From Spirochaetaceae bacterium (GTDB taxonomy: Bacteria > Spirochaetota > Spirochaetia > SZUA-6 > Bin103), in contig JAPPNY010000169.1 in the NCBI GenBank assembly GCA_028818385.1, positions 1 through 25,120 of the forward strand: DNA of 25,120 nucleotides, in the 5' to 3' direction. The notes beneath the pieces are model-generated. The model saw nothing but the letters and a program-made list of their open reading frames with translations, searched no databases and was not told where the DNA came from. Each line of letters starts with the position of its first letter. Within the stretch, counting starts at the first letter, position 1. This document shows, piece by piece, positions 1 to 7,214 of this stretch. A program made the translations under genes and the position numbers.

Positions 1-1
1 T

Positions 2-307
2 CGGCTTCAACTTGGTCCCGGAGACTGCCTGATTCTGCTTGTTTCTAAGGAGACGGACGGTCACTATCTCACCGCCTACACGACCTCCGGCTCCTGCTCG
101 ATTCTGATGCGCTTCTCGGACGCCGTAGCCGATCTTGGCGAGCTCGGCATGCGCGTGCACCGCTCGTACTGGGTCGCGAGGCACCACGTGATCGAGTCGA
201 CGGTCCGCGACAACCGCGTACTGCTGCGCCTCACCGGCGGTTACGAGGTGCCGGTCAGTCGCACCTACGCCCCTGCCGTTCAGGCAGCCATCGCCGATCA
301 CTCCTGA
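2..307 (+). CDS. LytTR-type DNA-binding domain, C-terminal part of a regulator (5' end outside window)
   Basis: The frame is open from base 2, so the first ATG inside it (107) is not the start and the gene begins outside the window. The visible 101 residues look like one LytTR domain: a GDCLILLVSKETDGHY strand pair, a SDAVADLGELGMRVHRSYWV stretch matching the family's recognition region (rVHRSYxV), and a closing GGYEVPVSRTY strand. LytTR domains bind DNA through beta strands and normally sit at the C-terminus of response regulators or membrane-anchored regulators. The N-terminal sensor or receiver part is not visible, so the signal is unknown. The thiamine genes downstream have their own riboswitch, so nothing ties this regulator to them. 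The domain call is firm; the target is unknown. Confidence 0.8.
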   Translation, partial: RLQLGPGDCLILLVSKETDGHYLTAYTTSGSCSILMRFSDAVADLGELGMRVHRSYWVARHHVIESTVRDNRVLLRLTGGYEVPVSRTYAPAVQAAIADHS

Positions 308-376
308 GATCGACCTGCTCGGCCGGTGACCATGCGCACGCCCAGGCCGCGGACGGCCCCGTGACCCCGCGGCTGC

Positions 377-405
377 TTGACGACCCGCGCCGCACGAGGC
401 ATGGT
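377..405 (+). promoter_or_regulatory. Candidate sigma70-like promoter for the thiamine operon
   Basis: A TTGACG hexamer (377-382) is followed 17 bases later by CATGGT (400-405), a weak -10 with three of six consensus bases. A start near 412 would begin the transcript just ahead of the riboswitch aptamer at 421. The position supports the call more than the -10 sequence does. Confidence 0.35.
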
Positions 406-420
406 TTCGGCCAGACAGAA

Positions 421-513
421 GTCACGGGGAGCTCGGTAGCGCCGAGCTGAGAGGAGGGCGCAGCAGCCCTCGACTCGCACCACCTGATCCGGGTAATGCC
501 GGCGGAGGGATGG
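421..513 (+). promoter_or_regulatory. TPP riboswitch (THI element)
   Basis: This stretch carries the conserved parts of the thiamine pyrophosphate aptamer in order: ACGGGGAGC at 424-432, CTGAGA at 447-452 (pyrimidine-recognition arm), and ACCTGATC ... GGTAATGCC ... GGAGGGA at 482-510 (pyrophosphate arm and closing stem). About 57 bases separate the aptamer from the thiB start, with the ribosome binding site GGAGGAGG at 553-560. Only a small hairpin without a T tract (cgcga/tcgcg, 524-539) lies between them. Control of translation initiation is therefore more likely than transcription termination. It should repress thiBPQ when TPP is plentiful. Confidence 0.93.
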
Positions 514-566
514 ATCTCTCAGACGCGATTCACGTCGCGGAACCCCGATGATGGAGGAGGTTTCGC

Positions 567-1649
567 ATGAATCGCACCGCATTCGGCGGGCGGCTCGCCC
601 GCCTGATCGCAACCGGAGTCCTCGTCGTCGCGCCCCTCGCGGCATTCGCTGGCCCGGACGCCGAGACGTCCGAGTGGCGCCGCACCGTGACCGTGATGAC
701 GCACGACTCGTTCGCCGCCTCGGAAGAGGTCCTGGCCGCGTTCGAGAGCCGGCACGGCGTGCGCGTCCGCATCCTGGAGGCAGGCGACACCGGCACCGCC
801 CTGAACAAGGCGATCCTGGCGCGCGGCAAGCCCCTGGCCGACGTGATCTACGGGATCGACAACACCTTCCTGAGCCGCGCGCTGGACGAGGACATCCTGG
901 AGCCGTACCGCTCCCGGATGCTGGCGTCCGTGCCCGAGGAGTTCCAGATCGATGCGTCGCACCGGGCCCTGCCGGTGGACTACGGTGACGTCTGCCTGAA
1001 TTACCACGTGGCGTCGTTCGGAGAGGACGGACCGCCGCCACCGAAGGACCTGGACGACCTGATCGACCCGGCTTACCGCGGGCTCACCGTGGTCCAGAAC
1101 CCGGCCACTTCCTCGCCCGGACTGTCCTTCCTGATGGCTACCGTGGCCCGCTACGGCGATCCCGGCTACCTGGACTACTGGCGGTCGCTGGTGGCCAACG
1201 ACGTTCTGGTGGTCAACGACTGGGAGACCGCCTACTTCACGGAGTTCACGGGCTCCGCCGGACAGGGTCCGCGCCCGATCGTCGTCTCCTACGGTTCCAG
1301 TCCGCCGTTCGAGGTGCTGTACGCGGAATCGCCGATGGACGAACCTCCCACCGCCGCGGTCACCGGACCACTGTCGTGCTTCCGGCAGATCGAGTTCGTC
1401 GGCATCCTGGCCGGCGCCGAGAACCGCGACCTTGCCGAGCTCTGGGTGGACTTCATGCTGTCGCGGACGTTCCAGGAGGACCTGCCGCTGAACATGTTCG
1501 TGTTCCCGGTCAATCGCGACGCCGTGCTGCAGAAGGAGTTCGTGGACTATCTGGCCGTCCCTGACGAGCCGGCGCTGCTCGATCCCGCGCAGATCGCCGA
1601 GCATCGCGAGCGCTGGATCCGCGAGTGGACCGAGGCCGTGCTGCGCTGA
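567..1649 (+). CDS. thiB: Thiamine ABC transporter, periplasmic substrate-binding protein
   Basis: A 360-residue extracytoplasmic solute-binding protein that would capture thiamine (or TPP/TMP) and deliver it to ThiP. It begins with a classic signal peptide: basic start, hydrophobic core, probable cleavage after AAFA near residue 28. The mature start VTVMTHDSF and the segments GDTGTALNKAI, DVIYGIDNTFLSRAL and PVDYGDVCLNY are typical of ThiB. The start ATG is set by a strong GGAGGAGG at 553-560, six bases upstream. The gene follows the TPP riboswitch and is eight bases from thiP, so substrate assignment rests on both sequence and context. The length is slightly above the roughly 330 residues usual for the family. 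Confidence 0.93.
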   Translation: MNRTAFGGRLARLIATGVLVVAPLAAFAGPDAETSEWRRTVTVMTHDSFAASEEVLAAFESRHGVRVRILEAGDTGTALNKAILARGKPLADVIYGIDNTFLSRALDEDILEPYRSRMLASVPEEFQIDASHRALPVDYGDVCLNYHVASFGEDGPPPPKDLDDLIDPAYRGLTVVQNPATSSPGLSFLMATVARYGDPGYLDYWRSLVANDVLVVNDWETAYFTEFTGSAGQGPRPIVVSYGSSPPFEVLYAESPMDEPPTAAVTGPLSCFRQIEFVGILAGAENRDLAELWVDFMLSRTFQEDLPLNMFVFPVNRDAVLQKEFVDYLAVPDEPALLDPAQIAEHRERWIREWTEAVLR

Positions 1650-1657
1650 ACGATTCC

Positions 1658-3319
1658 ATGCTCCGGAGCGGCGCTCCGCTTCGGCGAGCGGCCCTGCTCT
1701 GGGCCGGGCCGCTCGCCTTCCTGGCGCTGTTCTACGCCTGGCCGATGGCCGGGATCGTCGCGGCCAGCTTCGGCCGCGAGGCCGACGGCCTGCTGCGCGC
1801 GCTGACGGCGCCAGCGACCGGGCGGGTGGTGCTGTTCACGCTCGGGCAGGCGGCGGCCTCCACGGCGCTGACGCTCCTGGTCGGGCTGCCCGGCGCATGG
1901 CTGGTGGCGCGCTACCGGTTCGCGGGCAAGACGCTGTTCCGGGCGCTGACGGCGATCCCGTTCGTGCTGCCCACCCTGGTGGTGGCGGCCGCCTTCGACG
2001 CACTGCTCGGCTCGCGCGGCTGGATCAACGCGGCGCTGGAGTCGGCAGGCATGCCGCCGCTGCGCTTCACGCGTACGCTCGGCGCCATCCTGGTCGCGCA
2101 CGTGTTCTACAACACCTCGATCGTGCTGCGGCTGGTGGGCGATTACTGGTCGCGCATCGACCGCCGCCTGTGGGATGCGGCCCGCACCCTCGGCGCCGGC
2201 GCCGCGCAGCGCTGGCTGCGCGTCAGCCTGCCGTTGCTGGCCGCCCCCGTTGCGGCGGCGGCGGTGCTGGTGTTCATCTTCTGCTTCACCTCGTTCGGGG
2301 TGATCCTGATCCTGGGCGGGCCGCGCTTCGCGACGATCGAGGTGGAGATCTACTACCAGGCCATCAGCCTGTTCGACCTGCCGGTGGCCGCTTCGCTCTC
2401 CCTCGTGCAGATCGCGATCACGCTGGCGCTCGGCATCGCCTACACGCGGCTGATGCGGCGCGTGACCCGACCTCTGCCGCTGCGTGCACCGCGCGAGAAC
2501 GAACGCTCCCTGCGCGGCAGCCGGGCGCGCGCCGTGGCGGCGTCCGTGTTGCTGGGCATCGCCTTCTTCCAGCTCGCGCCGCTGGCTGCGCTGGCCACGC
2601 GCTCCGTCTCGGGCGCGGAGGGGCCGACGCTGGCGTTCTACCGGCAACTGGGCGTGGAGAGCCGGCAGGGCGCCTTTCACGGCAGCGCGCTCACCGCCGT
2701 GCGCAACTCCCTGGCCTTCGCGGCGGCGGCCACGGTGATCGCACTCGCCGTCGGGACGCCGGCCGCCTGGGCGCTCGGCCGGCACGGCGCAGCGCGCTCC
2801 TCGCGGCTGTTCGACCCGCTGCTGATGCTGCCGCTGGGCACCTCGGCGGTCACGCTGGGGCTGGGCTTCATCGTCGCGCTGAACCGGCCGCCGCTGGACC
2901 TGCGCGCCTCGCCACTGCTGATCCCGATCGCGCACGCGCTGGTGGCGCTGCCGTTCGTGGTGCGCAGCCTGGCGCCGGCGCTCGCCACCGTCGAGCCGCG
3001 CCTGATCCAGGCCGCGCGCGTGCTGGGCGCCGCCCGCGCTCAGGTGGCGCGCCGCGTGGAGCTGCCCATCGTCGCGCGGGCGATGGGCGTGGCGGCGGCG
3101 TTCGCGTTCTCGATCTCGCTGGGCGAGTTCGGGGCCACGGCGATCGTCGCACGCGGCGATCTGCCGACCATCCCGCTGGCGATCTTCCGCCTGCTCGGCC
3201 GGCCGGGCGCCCTCAACCTGGGCCAGGCCCTGGCGCTGGCGACCATCCTCATGCTGGTGACCGCGGTGGTGGTCACCGCGATCGAGCGGCTACGGGTGGC
3301 GCGCGTGTCGAGCTTCTGA
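1658..3319 (+). CDS. thiP: Thiamine ABC transporter, permease protein
   Basis: About 553 residues, two fused BPD_transp_1 permease halves, giving roughly twelve hydrophobic segments. Each half ends with an EAA-type coupling loop: DAARTLGAGAAQRW (near residue 180) and QAARVLGAARAQVARRVELP (near residue 460), both with the conserved alanine/glycine pattern that contacts the ATPase. The segment FVLPTLVVAAAF is characteristic of ThiP and related iron and thiamine permeases. I chose ATG 1658, eight bases after the thiB stop; a GTG at 1625 in the same frame would overlap thiB by 25 bases. The size matches ThiP of enteric bacteria (536). It forms the membrane channel of the ThiBPQ importer. Confidence 0.92.
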   Translation: MLRSGAPLRRAALLWAGPLAFLALFYAWPMAGIVAASFGREADGLLRALTAPATGRVVLFTLGQAAASTALTLLVGLPGAWLVARYRFAGKTLFRALTAIPFVLPTLVVAAAFDALLGSRGWINAALESAGMPPLRFTRTLGAILVAHVFYNTSIVLRLVGDYWSRIDRRLWDAARTLGAGAAQRWLRVSLPLLAAPVAAAAVLVFIFCFTSFGVILILGGPRFATIEVEIYYQAISLFDLPVAASLSLVQIAITLALGIAYTRLMRRVTRPLPLRAPRENERSLRGSRARAVAASVLLGIAFFQLAPLAALATRSVSGAEGPTLAFYRQLGVESRQGAFHGSALTAVRNSLAFAAAATVIALAVGTPAAWALGRHGAARSSRLFDPLLMLPLGTSAVTLGLGFIVALNRPPLDLRASPLLIPIAHALVALPFVVRSLAPALATVEPRLIQAARVLGAARAQVARRVELPIVARAMGVAAAFAFSISLGEFGATAIVARGDLPTIPLAIFRLLGRPGALNLGQALALATILMLVTAVVVTAIERLRVARVSSF

Positions 3320-3327
3320 GGCACGCG

Positions 3328-4431
3328 ATGACGGTCGATCTGGAGCTGCGCGGCGTGAGCAAGCGCTACGGCGAGACGCTGGCCCTGGACGGCGTCGACC
3401 TCCAGGTGCGCCGCGGCGAAACGCTCGCGCTGCTCGGCCCGAGCGGCTGCGGCAAGAGCACGCTGCTGGCACTGGTCGCCGGGCTGGAGCCGCACGAGGG
3501 CGCGATCCTGTGGCACGGACGGGAGCTGACCGGCACGCCGGCCGAGGCGCGCGGGTTCGGGATGGTGTTCCAGGACTACGCCCTGTTCCCGCACCTGAAC
3601 GTGTTCGAGAACGTCGCCTTCGGCCTGCGCCTCCGCCGCACGCCGGCCGCGCGCCTGCGCGAGCGGGTGGCCGACGTGCTGGCGCTGGTCGGCCTGGAGC
3701 ACCTGCGCGACCGGGACGTCACCACCCTGTCCGGAGGAGAGCGGCAGCGCGTGGCGCTGGCGCGCGCGTTGGCGCCGGACCCCCGTCTGCTCATGCTGGA
3801 CGAACCGCTGGCCGCCCTGGACCGCAACCTGCGCGACCGGCTGGCGGAGGACTTGGGCGCGATCCTGGAGGAACTGGACCTGCCGGCGATTTACGTCACC
3901 CACGACGTGGAGGAGGCACTGGCGGTCGCCGACCGCGTCGCGGTCATGCAGCCGCGCCGCATCGCCCGCATCGGCACGCCGCAGGAGATCTACCGGGAAC
4001 CGGGCAGCGAGTACGTGGCCCGTTTCCTGGGCCTGGACAACCTGGTCGCCGCCCGCCTGGATCAGGCCCGCGGCCACCCCGTGCTGCGCACGGCGATCGG
4101 CGAGCTGCCGGCGGAGGTGCTGCCGGCTCCCGCGGCTGCCGGCGTGTCGGATCTGAAGCTGCTGCTCCGCCCCACCGGCATCACCATCTGCCAGGAGGAC
4201 GCTGCCGAGCGGCCGGTTTCGAGCGCCGACCGTTGGGTGCTGCGCGGCGAACTGACGGGCCGCTCTTTCCGCGGCAACGCTCAGCGCGTGCAGCTCACCA
4301 TCGCCGGAATAGAACTCCGCTTCCGGGTTGCCGCCGATCAGCTCCTGCCGCCGACGGGCGCCCCGGTGACCTTCGCCGTCGACCCCCGGCAGGGAGCATG
4401 CCTAGTCCCCGCCACAGCGAGATCTGGTTGA
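3328..4431 (+). CDS. thiQ: Thiamine ABC transporter, ATP-binding protein with C-terminal TOBE-like extension
   Basis: The ATPase of the thiamine importer, 367 residues. Walker A GPSGCGKST is at 37-45, the Q-loop in FQDYALFPHLNVFENV, the signature LSGGERQR from 134, Walker B LLMLDEP near 154-160 and the switch histidine in THD at 192. The ATPase domain ends near residue 235 with the usual IGTPQEIYREP turn. About 130 further residues resemble a TOBE domain (LKLLLRPTGI ... LTGRSFRGNAQRVQL), as in PotA/FbpC-type ATPases. Enteric ThiQ lacks this extension (about 232 residues). The start ATG is eight bases after the thiP stop. The gene symbol follows from context; by sequence alone it could serve another importer of the same class. 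Confidence 0.88.
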   Translation: MTVDLELRGVSKRYGETLALDGVDLQVRRGETLALLGPSGCGKSTLLALVAGLEPHEGAILWHGRELTGTPAEARGFGMVFQDYALFPHLNVFENVAFGLRLRRTPAARLRERVADVLALVGLEHLRDRDVTTLSGGERQRVALARALAPDPRLLMLDEPLAALDRNLRDRLAEDLGAILEELDLPAIYVTHDVEEALAVADRVAVMQPRRIARIGTPQEIYREPGSEYVARFLGLDNLVAARLDQARGHPVLRTAIGELPAEVLPAPAAAGVSDLKLLLRPTGITICQEDAAERPVSSADRWVLRGELTGRSFRGNAQRVQLTIAGIELRFRVAADQLLPPTGAPVTFAVDPRQGACLVPATARSG

Positions 4432-4547
4432 CGACCTTGCCGTGGGAGTGCCGCTCCGGAAACGACTGTGGGCTTTCCATCGGCGCCGTCGATGATTGGT
4501 GGCTATCGTGTCTATGGCCCGGTGCCAGACGCGGACAGGACCGGACA

Positions 4548-4614
4548 CCATGGTTCGCACCGCGCGGGCCGCCTCGATACTGGTGCGGGCCGGGCTTCGA
4601 TTCCGCCTGCAGCC
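4548..4614 (+). repeat. Left copy of a degraded direct repeat flanking the PRTase island
   Basis: The core gcgggccgcctcgat at 4564-4578 recurs exactly at 6200-6214, and the 26-base segment 4564-4589 matches 6200-6225 at 23 positions. Similarity seems to continue on both sides: g-ttcgc-cc upstream, and gcctgc followed by cccg downstream at nearly the same distance (15 versus 13 bases). Both copies are non-coding and point the same way. Confidence 0.45.
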
Positions 4615-4744
4615 CGGGACGCTCCGGCAGCCCCTGTCGCGTACGCCGTCGGAGGCCCATTTCCGCGGGCCGAGCCCGTTGCCCAAGCCACGATCCGGAA
4701 GTACCCCGATACGCCGAGACCAGCCACGACTCAATTGATCACCA

Positions 4745-4773
4745 TTGTCAGACATGGCAATATTCCGTATCGT
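4745..4773 (+). promoter_or_regulatory. Candidate promoter for the PRTase gene pair
   Basis: TTGTCA (4745-4750, five of six -35 bases), a 17-base spacer, and TATCGT (4768-4773, four of six -10 bases) predict a start near 4780, with the ribosome binding site at 4793-4800. An imperfect inverted repeat, attgtc/ggcaat (4744-4761), overlaps the -35 and spacer and could be an operator. It lies in the A/T-rich stretch, so chance matches are somewhat more likely here. Confidence 0.4.
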
Positions 4774-4807
4774 GGTCGGTGTTTCTCATGACAGGAGGGG
4801 ATGACGA

Positions 4808-5443
4808 ATGGAGAGAGAGGGCGCCGGCTTCGTGCTGAAGCAGGCCCGAACCGAGCTTGGTGCCAAGATTGAAGACCTGTGTCTTCTTCAGACTGGAGGT
4901 CCATTCACTCTTAGTACGGGAATGGAGTCCAGTTTCTACTTCGACTGCAAACGCGCGGTCCTCAAAGGAGGTGTACTGTGCATGATCGCAGAAGAACTCC
5001 TTCGAGAAGCGAATGGGTTGCCCGAGACACCTACTGCAGTAGGAGGGCTCTCGATCGGAGCTGATTTTCTGGTTGCGGCTGCTATCCAGCGAGCGGCACA
5101 ACGAGGACATCCGATGGTCAATGGGTGCGTGGTTCGCAAAGAGCGCAAGGAGCACGGTACGCGCAACTACATCGAGAACGAGCAGCCTGCCGGCACCAAA
5201 ATAATGGTGGTCGATGACGTGTTCACGACCGGAAGATCGACAGCCTTTGCGTGCGAGAAACTGATTGAAGCAGAGAACGAAATCGTCGGGATTGTGGGAT
5301 TGATCGACCGCGAGCAGGGAGGCGTCGGCTATCTTCAAGAGACATTTCACGTTCCCGTAATAGGTCTGTTCAGAAGCGGTGATTTCCCACGACTGATGGA
5401 AGCCAATGAGAGAAATAGCGGAACGCTGGTTGCCACGACTTGA
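4808..5443 (+). CDS. Orotate phosphoribosyltransferase-like protein
   Basis: A 211-residue type I phosphoribosyltransferase whose closest match by eye is PyrE (about 213 residues), which joins orotate to PRPP in UMP synthesis. Family features are present: GPFTLSTGMESSFYFDCKRA near the N-terminus (substrate end), the flexible-loop lysines and histidine in VRKERKEHG, and the PRPP-binding motif IMVVDDVFTTGRST near residue 135. The start ATG has a strong SD, AGGAGGGG at 4793-4800. Base and codon use are clearly less GC-rich than in the genes on both sides, pointing to transfer. The next gene overlaps it by 38 bases. No other pyrimidine gene is nearby, so it may be a second PyrE or a PRTase with a different role; I leave the symbol blank. 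Confidence 0.82.
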   Translation: MEREGAGFVLKQARTELGAKIEDLCLLQTGGPFTLSTGMESSFYFDCKRAVLKGGVLCMIAEELLREANGLPETPTAVGGLSIGADFLVAAAIQRAAQRGHPMVNGCVVRKERKEHGTRNYIENEQPAGTKIMVVDDVFTTGRSTAFACEKLIEAENEIVGIVGLIDREQGGVGYLQETFHVPVIGLFRSGDFPRLMEANERNSGTLVATT

Positions 5444-5756
5444 AGAAGGAGAATTCAATTACAACCTGCTCATGGAGATCGGCAAGGACTGTCGCAGGCG
5501 CTACCTGATAACACAGCGACCCTGTGATCGAATAAGTCTATTTGTGCTCGAGACCATTTGCTTGCGCGCAAGCGCTCTCCTTGAATCCTCACCCGATCGG
5601 TTTCCGGACGGCAACACCGAGTATCACGACACTATAGACACGATCCTGAAGCCGGCTCTCGTCGGTGTCGTACGGGCCGAGAACGACACCGACGATGACC
5701 AGTATATCGCGATTGCGGAACTGATCCAAGCGTACATTCGCACGAATGAAGTGTGA
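5406..5756 (+). CDS. Small protein of unknown function, coupled to the PRTase gene
   Basis: I do not recognise this 116-residue protein. It is acidic towards the C-terminus (a VRAENDTDDDQYIAIAEL stretch) and looks helical and soluble, with no signal peptide or membrane segment. A central ISLFVLETICLRASALL helix could be a packing surface. ATG 5406 lies inside the PRTase gene (38-base overlap), suggesting translational coupling; an in-frame ATG at 5472 would remove the overlap and give 94 residues, but neither start has a good SD. Composition matches the PRTase gene and not the GC-rich neighbours, so the two probably arrived together. It could be a partner or regulator of the PRTase; that is inference from position only. 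Confidence 0.6.
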   Translation: MREIAERWLPRLEEGEFNYNLLMEIGKDCRRRYLITQRPCDRISLFVLETICLRASALLESSPDRFPDGNTEYHDTIDTILKPALVGVVRAENDTDDDQYIAIAELIQAYIRTNEV

Positions 5757-6179
5757 CCCGGAAGCTTCTCGCATGCCAAACTGCGGTTGACGGTATACTC
5801 CCGCACAGCCGCCAAACCCGCGCCATAGGTTTCGCTCGCCCCGCGACATCGACAAACTCGGGGAGAATACCGGACCGGTTCACTCGTGATCGAACACTTG
5901 ATCGACAATCGCCGGCTGGGCTATGTGAAGGACCCGTGACCGGTTGCGCTCCTCTTCCAGGGCAGCCGGTGCCATTACTCCATTACTCCCTGCTCTTGGA
6001 ACCACTACGGCTACCCAATCGGCAATCGGCGTCGCCGTAGGTGACCGCATCGATTGAGACCTCTCTCATCGTATCGTCGACCGTCGACCCGCGAAGACGA
6101 CGACACCCTTCCCCTGCGCGTATCGTGGTCCCGTTCGACGAGCGGCCGGATCAGATGCGCCAGGTCACTTTCGGGCGAC

Positions 6180-6250
6180 GTTCGATTCGCTCCCCCGGTG
6201 CGGGCCGCCTCGATCGTGATGCGGGCGACCGAGAGAGTGCCTGCTCCCGA
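6180..6250 (+). repeat. Right copy of a degraded direct repeat flanking the PRTase island
   Basis: Matches the left copy near 4548-4614: 23 of 26 bases identical over 6200-6225, plus weaker similarity on both sides with conserved spacing. The two copies are about 1.6 kb apart with the A/T-rich gene pair between them. Confidence 0.45.
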
Positions 6251-6445
6251 TTCACGAAATCCGACGCGGCATGGACAGGCGCGCACGGATGTCGTGGCCA
6301 AGCACTGGCAGCGCCTCGTTGCGCTCGGCGTCGTCCTGGATCATCTACTCCAGGGCGACGGCGACCGCAGCGCTCTGGGTGGCAGACGACCTCGGCGACC
6401 GTCTGCAACTGGATCCGGTGGTGACGTTCCGGTGAAGCTGACCGG

Positions 6446-6474
6446 TTGTCGGCATGCGCCGGCTACCGCATATT
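6446..6474 (+). promoter_or_regulatory. Candidate promoter giving a leaderless menG transcript
   Basis: TTGTCG (6446-6451), a 17-base spacer and CATATT (6469-6474) form a plausible sigma70-type promoter with four of six consensus bases in each box. The expected start, seven or eight bases on, falls at the ATG at 6482. No Shine-Dalgarno sequence precedes that ATG, which agrees with a leaderless message. Confidence 0.35.
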
Positions 6475-6481
6475 GAAATCC

Positions 6482-7180
6482 ATGGTGCCCGGGACCAGCG
6501 AGGTCGGTGCGATGTTCGACCGCATCGCTCCGACCTACGATCGTCTCAACCGCCTGCTGTCGCTGCGCTCGGACGTGCGCTGGCGCGACTGCGTCGCCCG
6601 CGCGCTGGCCGCCCGCCGCATCCGCAGCGTCCTGGACGTGGCAACCGGCACCGGCGACCTGCTGCTGGCGATCGACCGGCGCCTGCCCCGCCTGACCCGC
6701 ACCGTGGGCGTCGACCTGGCCCCGGACATGCTCCATATCGCCCGCGACAAGCTGGCGCGGGCCGGCTGCGCCGCGAAGCTCACGCTGGGCGACGCCCACC
6801 GCCTGCCGTTCGAGGAGCATTCCTTCGATGCGGTCACGGTCGCGTTCGGCATCCGCAACATGGACGACCGTCCGCGCGCGCTGACCGAGATGCGCCGCGT
6901 GCTCGCCCGCGGCGGCACCTTGGCGGTGCTGGAGTTCTCGCTTCCCGAGTCTCCGCGGTTGCGCGCGCTCTACCTGACCTACTTCCGCCACGTGCTGCCG
7001 GCCATCGGCCGGCTCGTCTCCGGGGACGGGCAAGCCTACCGCTACCTCAACGCATCGGTGGAAACGTTCCCGTTCGGCACGCGCTTCGTCACCATGCTGC
7101 GGCAGGCCGGCTTTCCGGAAGTCACCACCCGACCCCTCACGTTCGGGGTCGCGACGCTGTACCTGGCACGCAAGTCATGA
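6482..7180 (+). CDS. menG: Demethylmenaquinone methyltransferase (MenG/UbiE family)
   Basis: A 232-residue SAM-dependent C-methyltransferase for the last step of menaquinone synthesis, methylating the naphthoquinone ring. Family signatures are clear: MFDRIAPTYDRLNRLLS at the N-terminus, SAM-binding motif DVATGTGD at about 52-59, AFGIRNMDDRPRALTEM in the middle, and YRYLNASVETFP near the end. The start ATG 6482 places MFDRIAP at residue 11, as in relatives; an in-frame TTG at 6446 lies in the proposed -35 box and is less likely. It heads the men cluster, with 34 bases to menF. In ubiquinone-making bacteria the same family acts as UbiE, but the surrounding men genes favour menaquinone. Confidence 0.93.
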   Translation: MVPGTSEVGAMFDRIAPTYDRLNRLLSLRSDVRWRDCVARALAARRIRSVLDVATGTGDLLLAIDRRLPRLTRTVGVDLAPDMLHIARDKLARAGCAAKLTLGDAHRLPFEEHSFDAVTVAFGIRNMDDRPRALTEMRRVLARGGTLAVLEFSLPESPRLRALYLTYFRHVLPAIGRLVSGDGQAYRYLNASVETFPFGTRFVTMLRQAGFPEVTTRPLTFGVATLYLARKS

Positions 7181-7214
7181 TGCCGCCCGGCCGCGCTATA
7201 CTGACGGCCAGCGC

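Larger units (their letters stand above)
4432..4807 (+). other. Non-coding gap between thiQ and the PRTase island
   Basis: No convincing gene on either strand; the ORFs crossing it have arginine-rich compositions typical of shadow reading. The composition shifts from GC-rich at the left to A/T-rich from about 4730. It holds the left copy of a degraded direct repeat (about 4548-4614) and, at its right end, a promoter candidate and the ribosome binding site AGGAGGGG (4793-4800) of the next gene. I see no obvious T-tract terminator after thiQ. Confidence 0.6.
5757..6481 (+). other. 725-base non-coding gap with possible decayed sequence
   Basis: I find no gene I can support. Open frames across it (for example 6041-6424 and 6054-6476) have no family resemblance and an Arg/Pro/Ser-rich make-up typical of non-coding GC-rich DNA. 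It holds the right copy of the degraded direct repeat (about 6180-6250), a doubled octamer ccattact at 5972-5987, a 7-base inverted repeat ctacggc/gccgtag (6005-6011 and 6034-6040), and the menG promoter candidate. It may be relict coding DNA or the scar of the insertion that brought in the PRTase pair. Confidence 0.5.

Noticed and set aside
519..2935. Long open frames on the minus strand opposite thiB and thiP
   Set aside because: They are shadows of GC-rich coding sequence: Arg/Gln/His/Ala-rich, no family features, and completely overlapped by well-supported genes.
6041..6476. Overlapping plus-strand frames of 127 and 140 codons in the gap before menG
   Set aside because: No recognisable domains, shadow-like composition, no SD, and several frames are equally open here; I list the region as non-coding.
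7197..7202. TATACT as a promoter for menF
   Set aside because: It resembles a -10 box but has no matching -35 at 16-18 bases and lies in a 34-base gap inside the operon.
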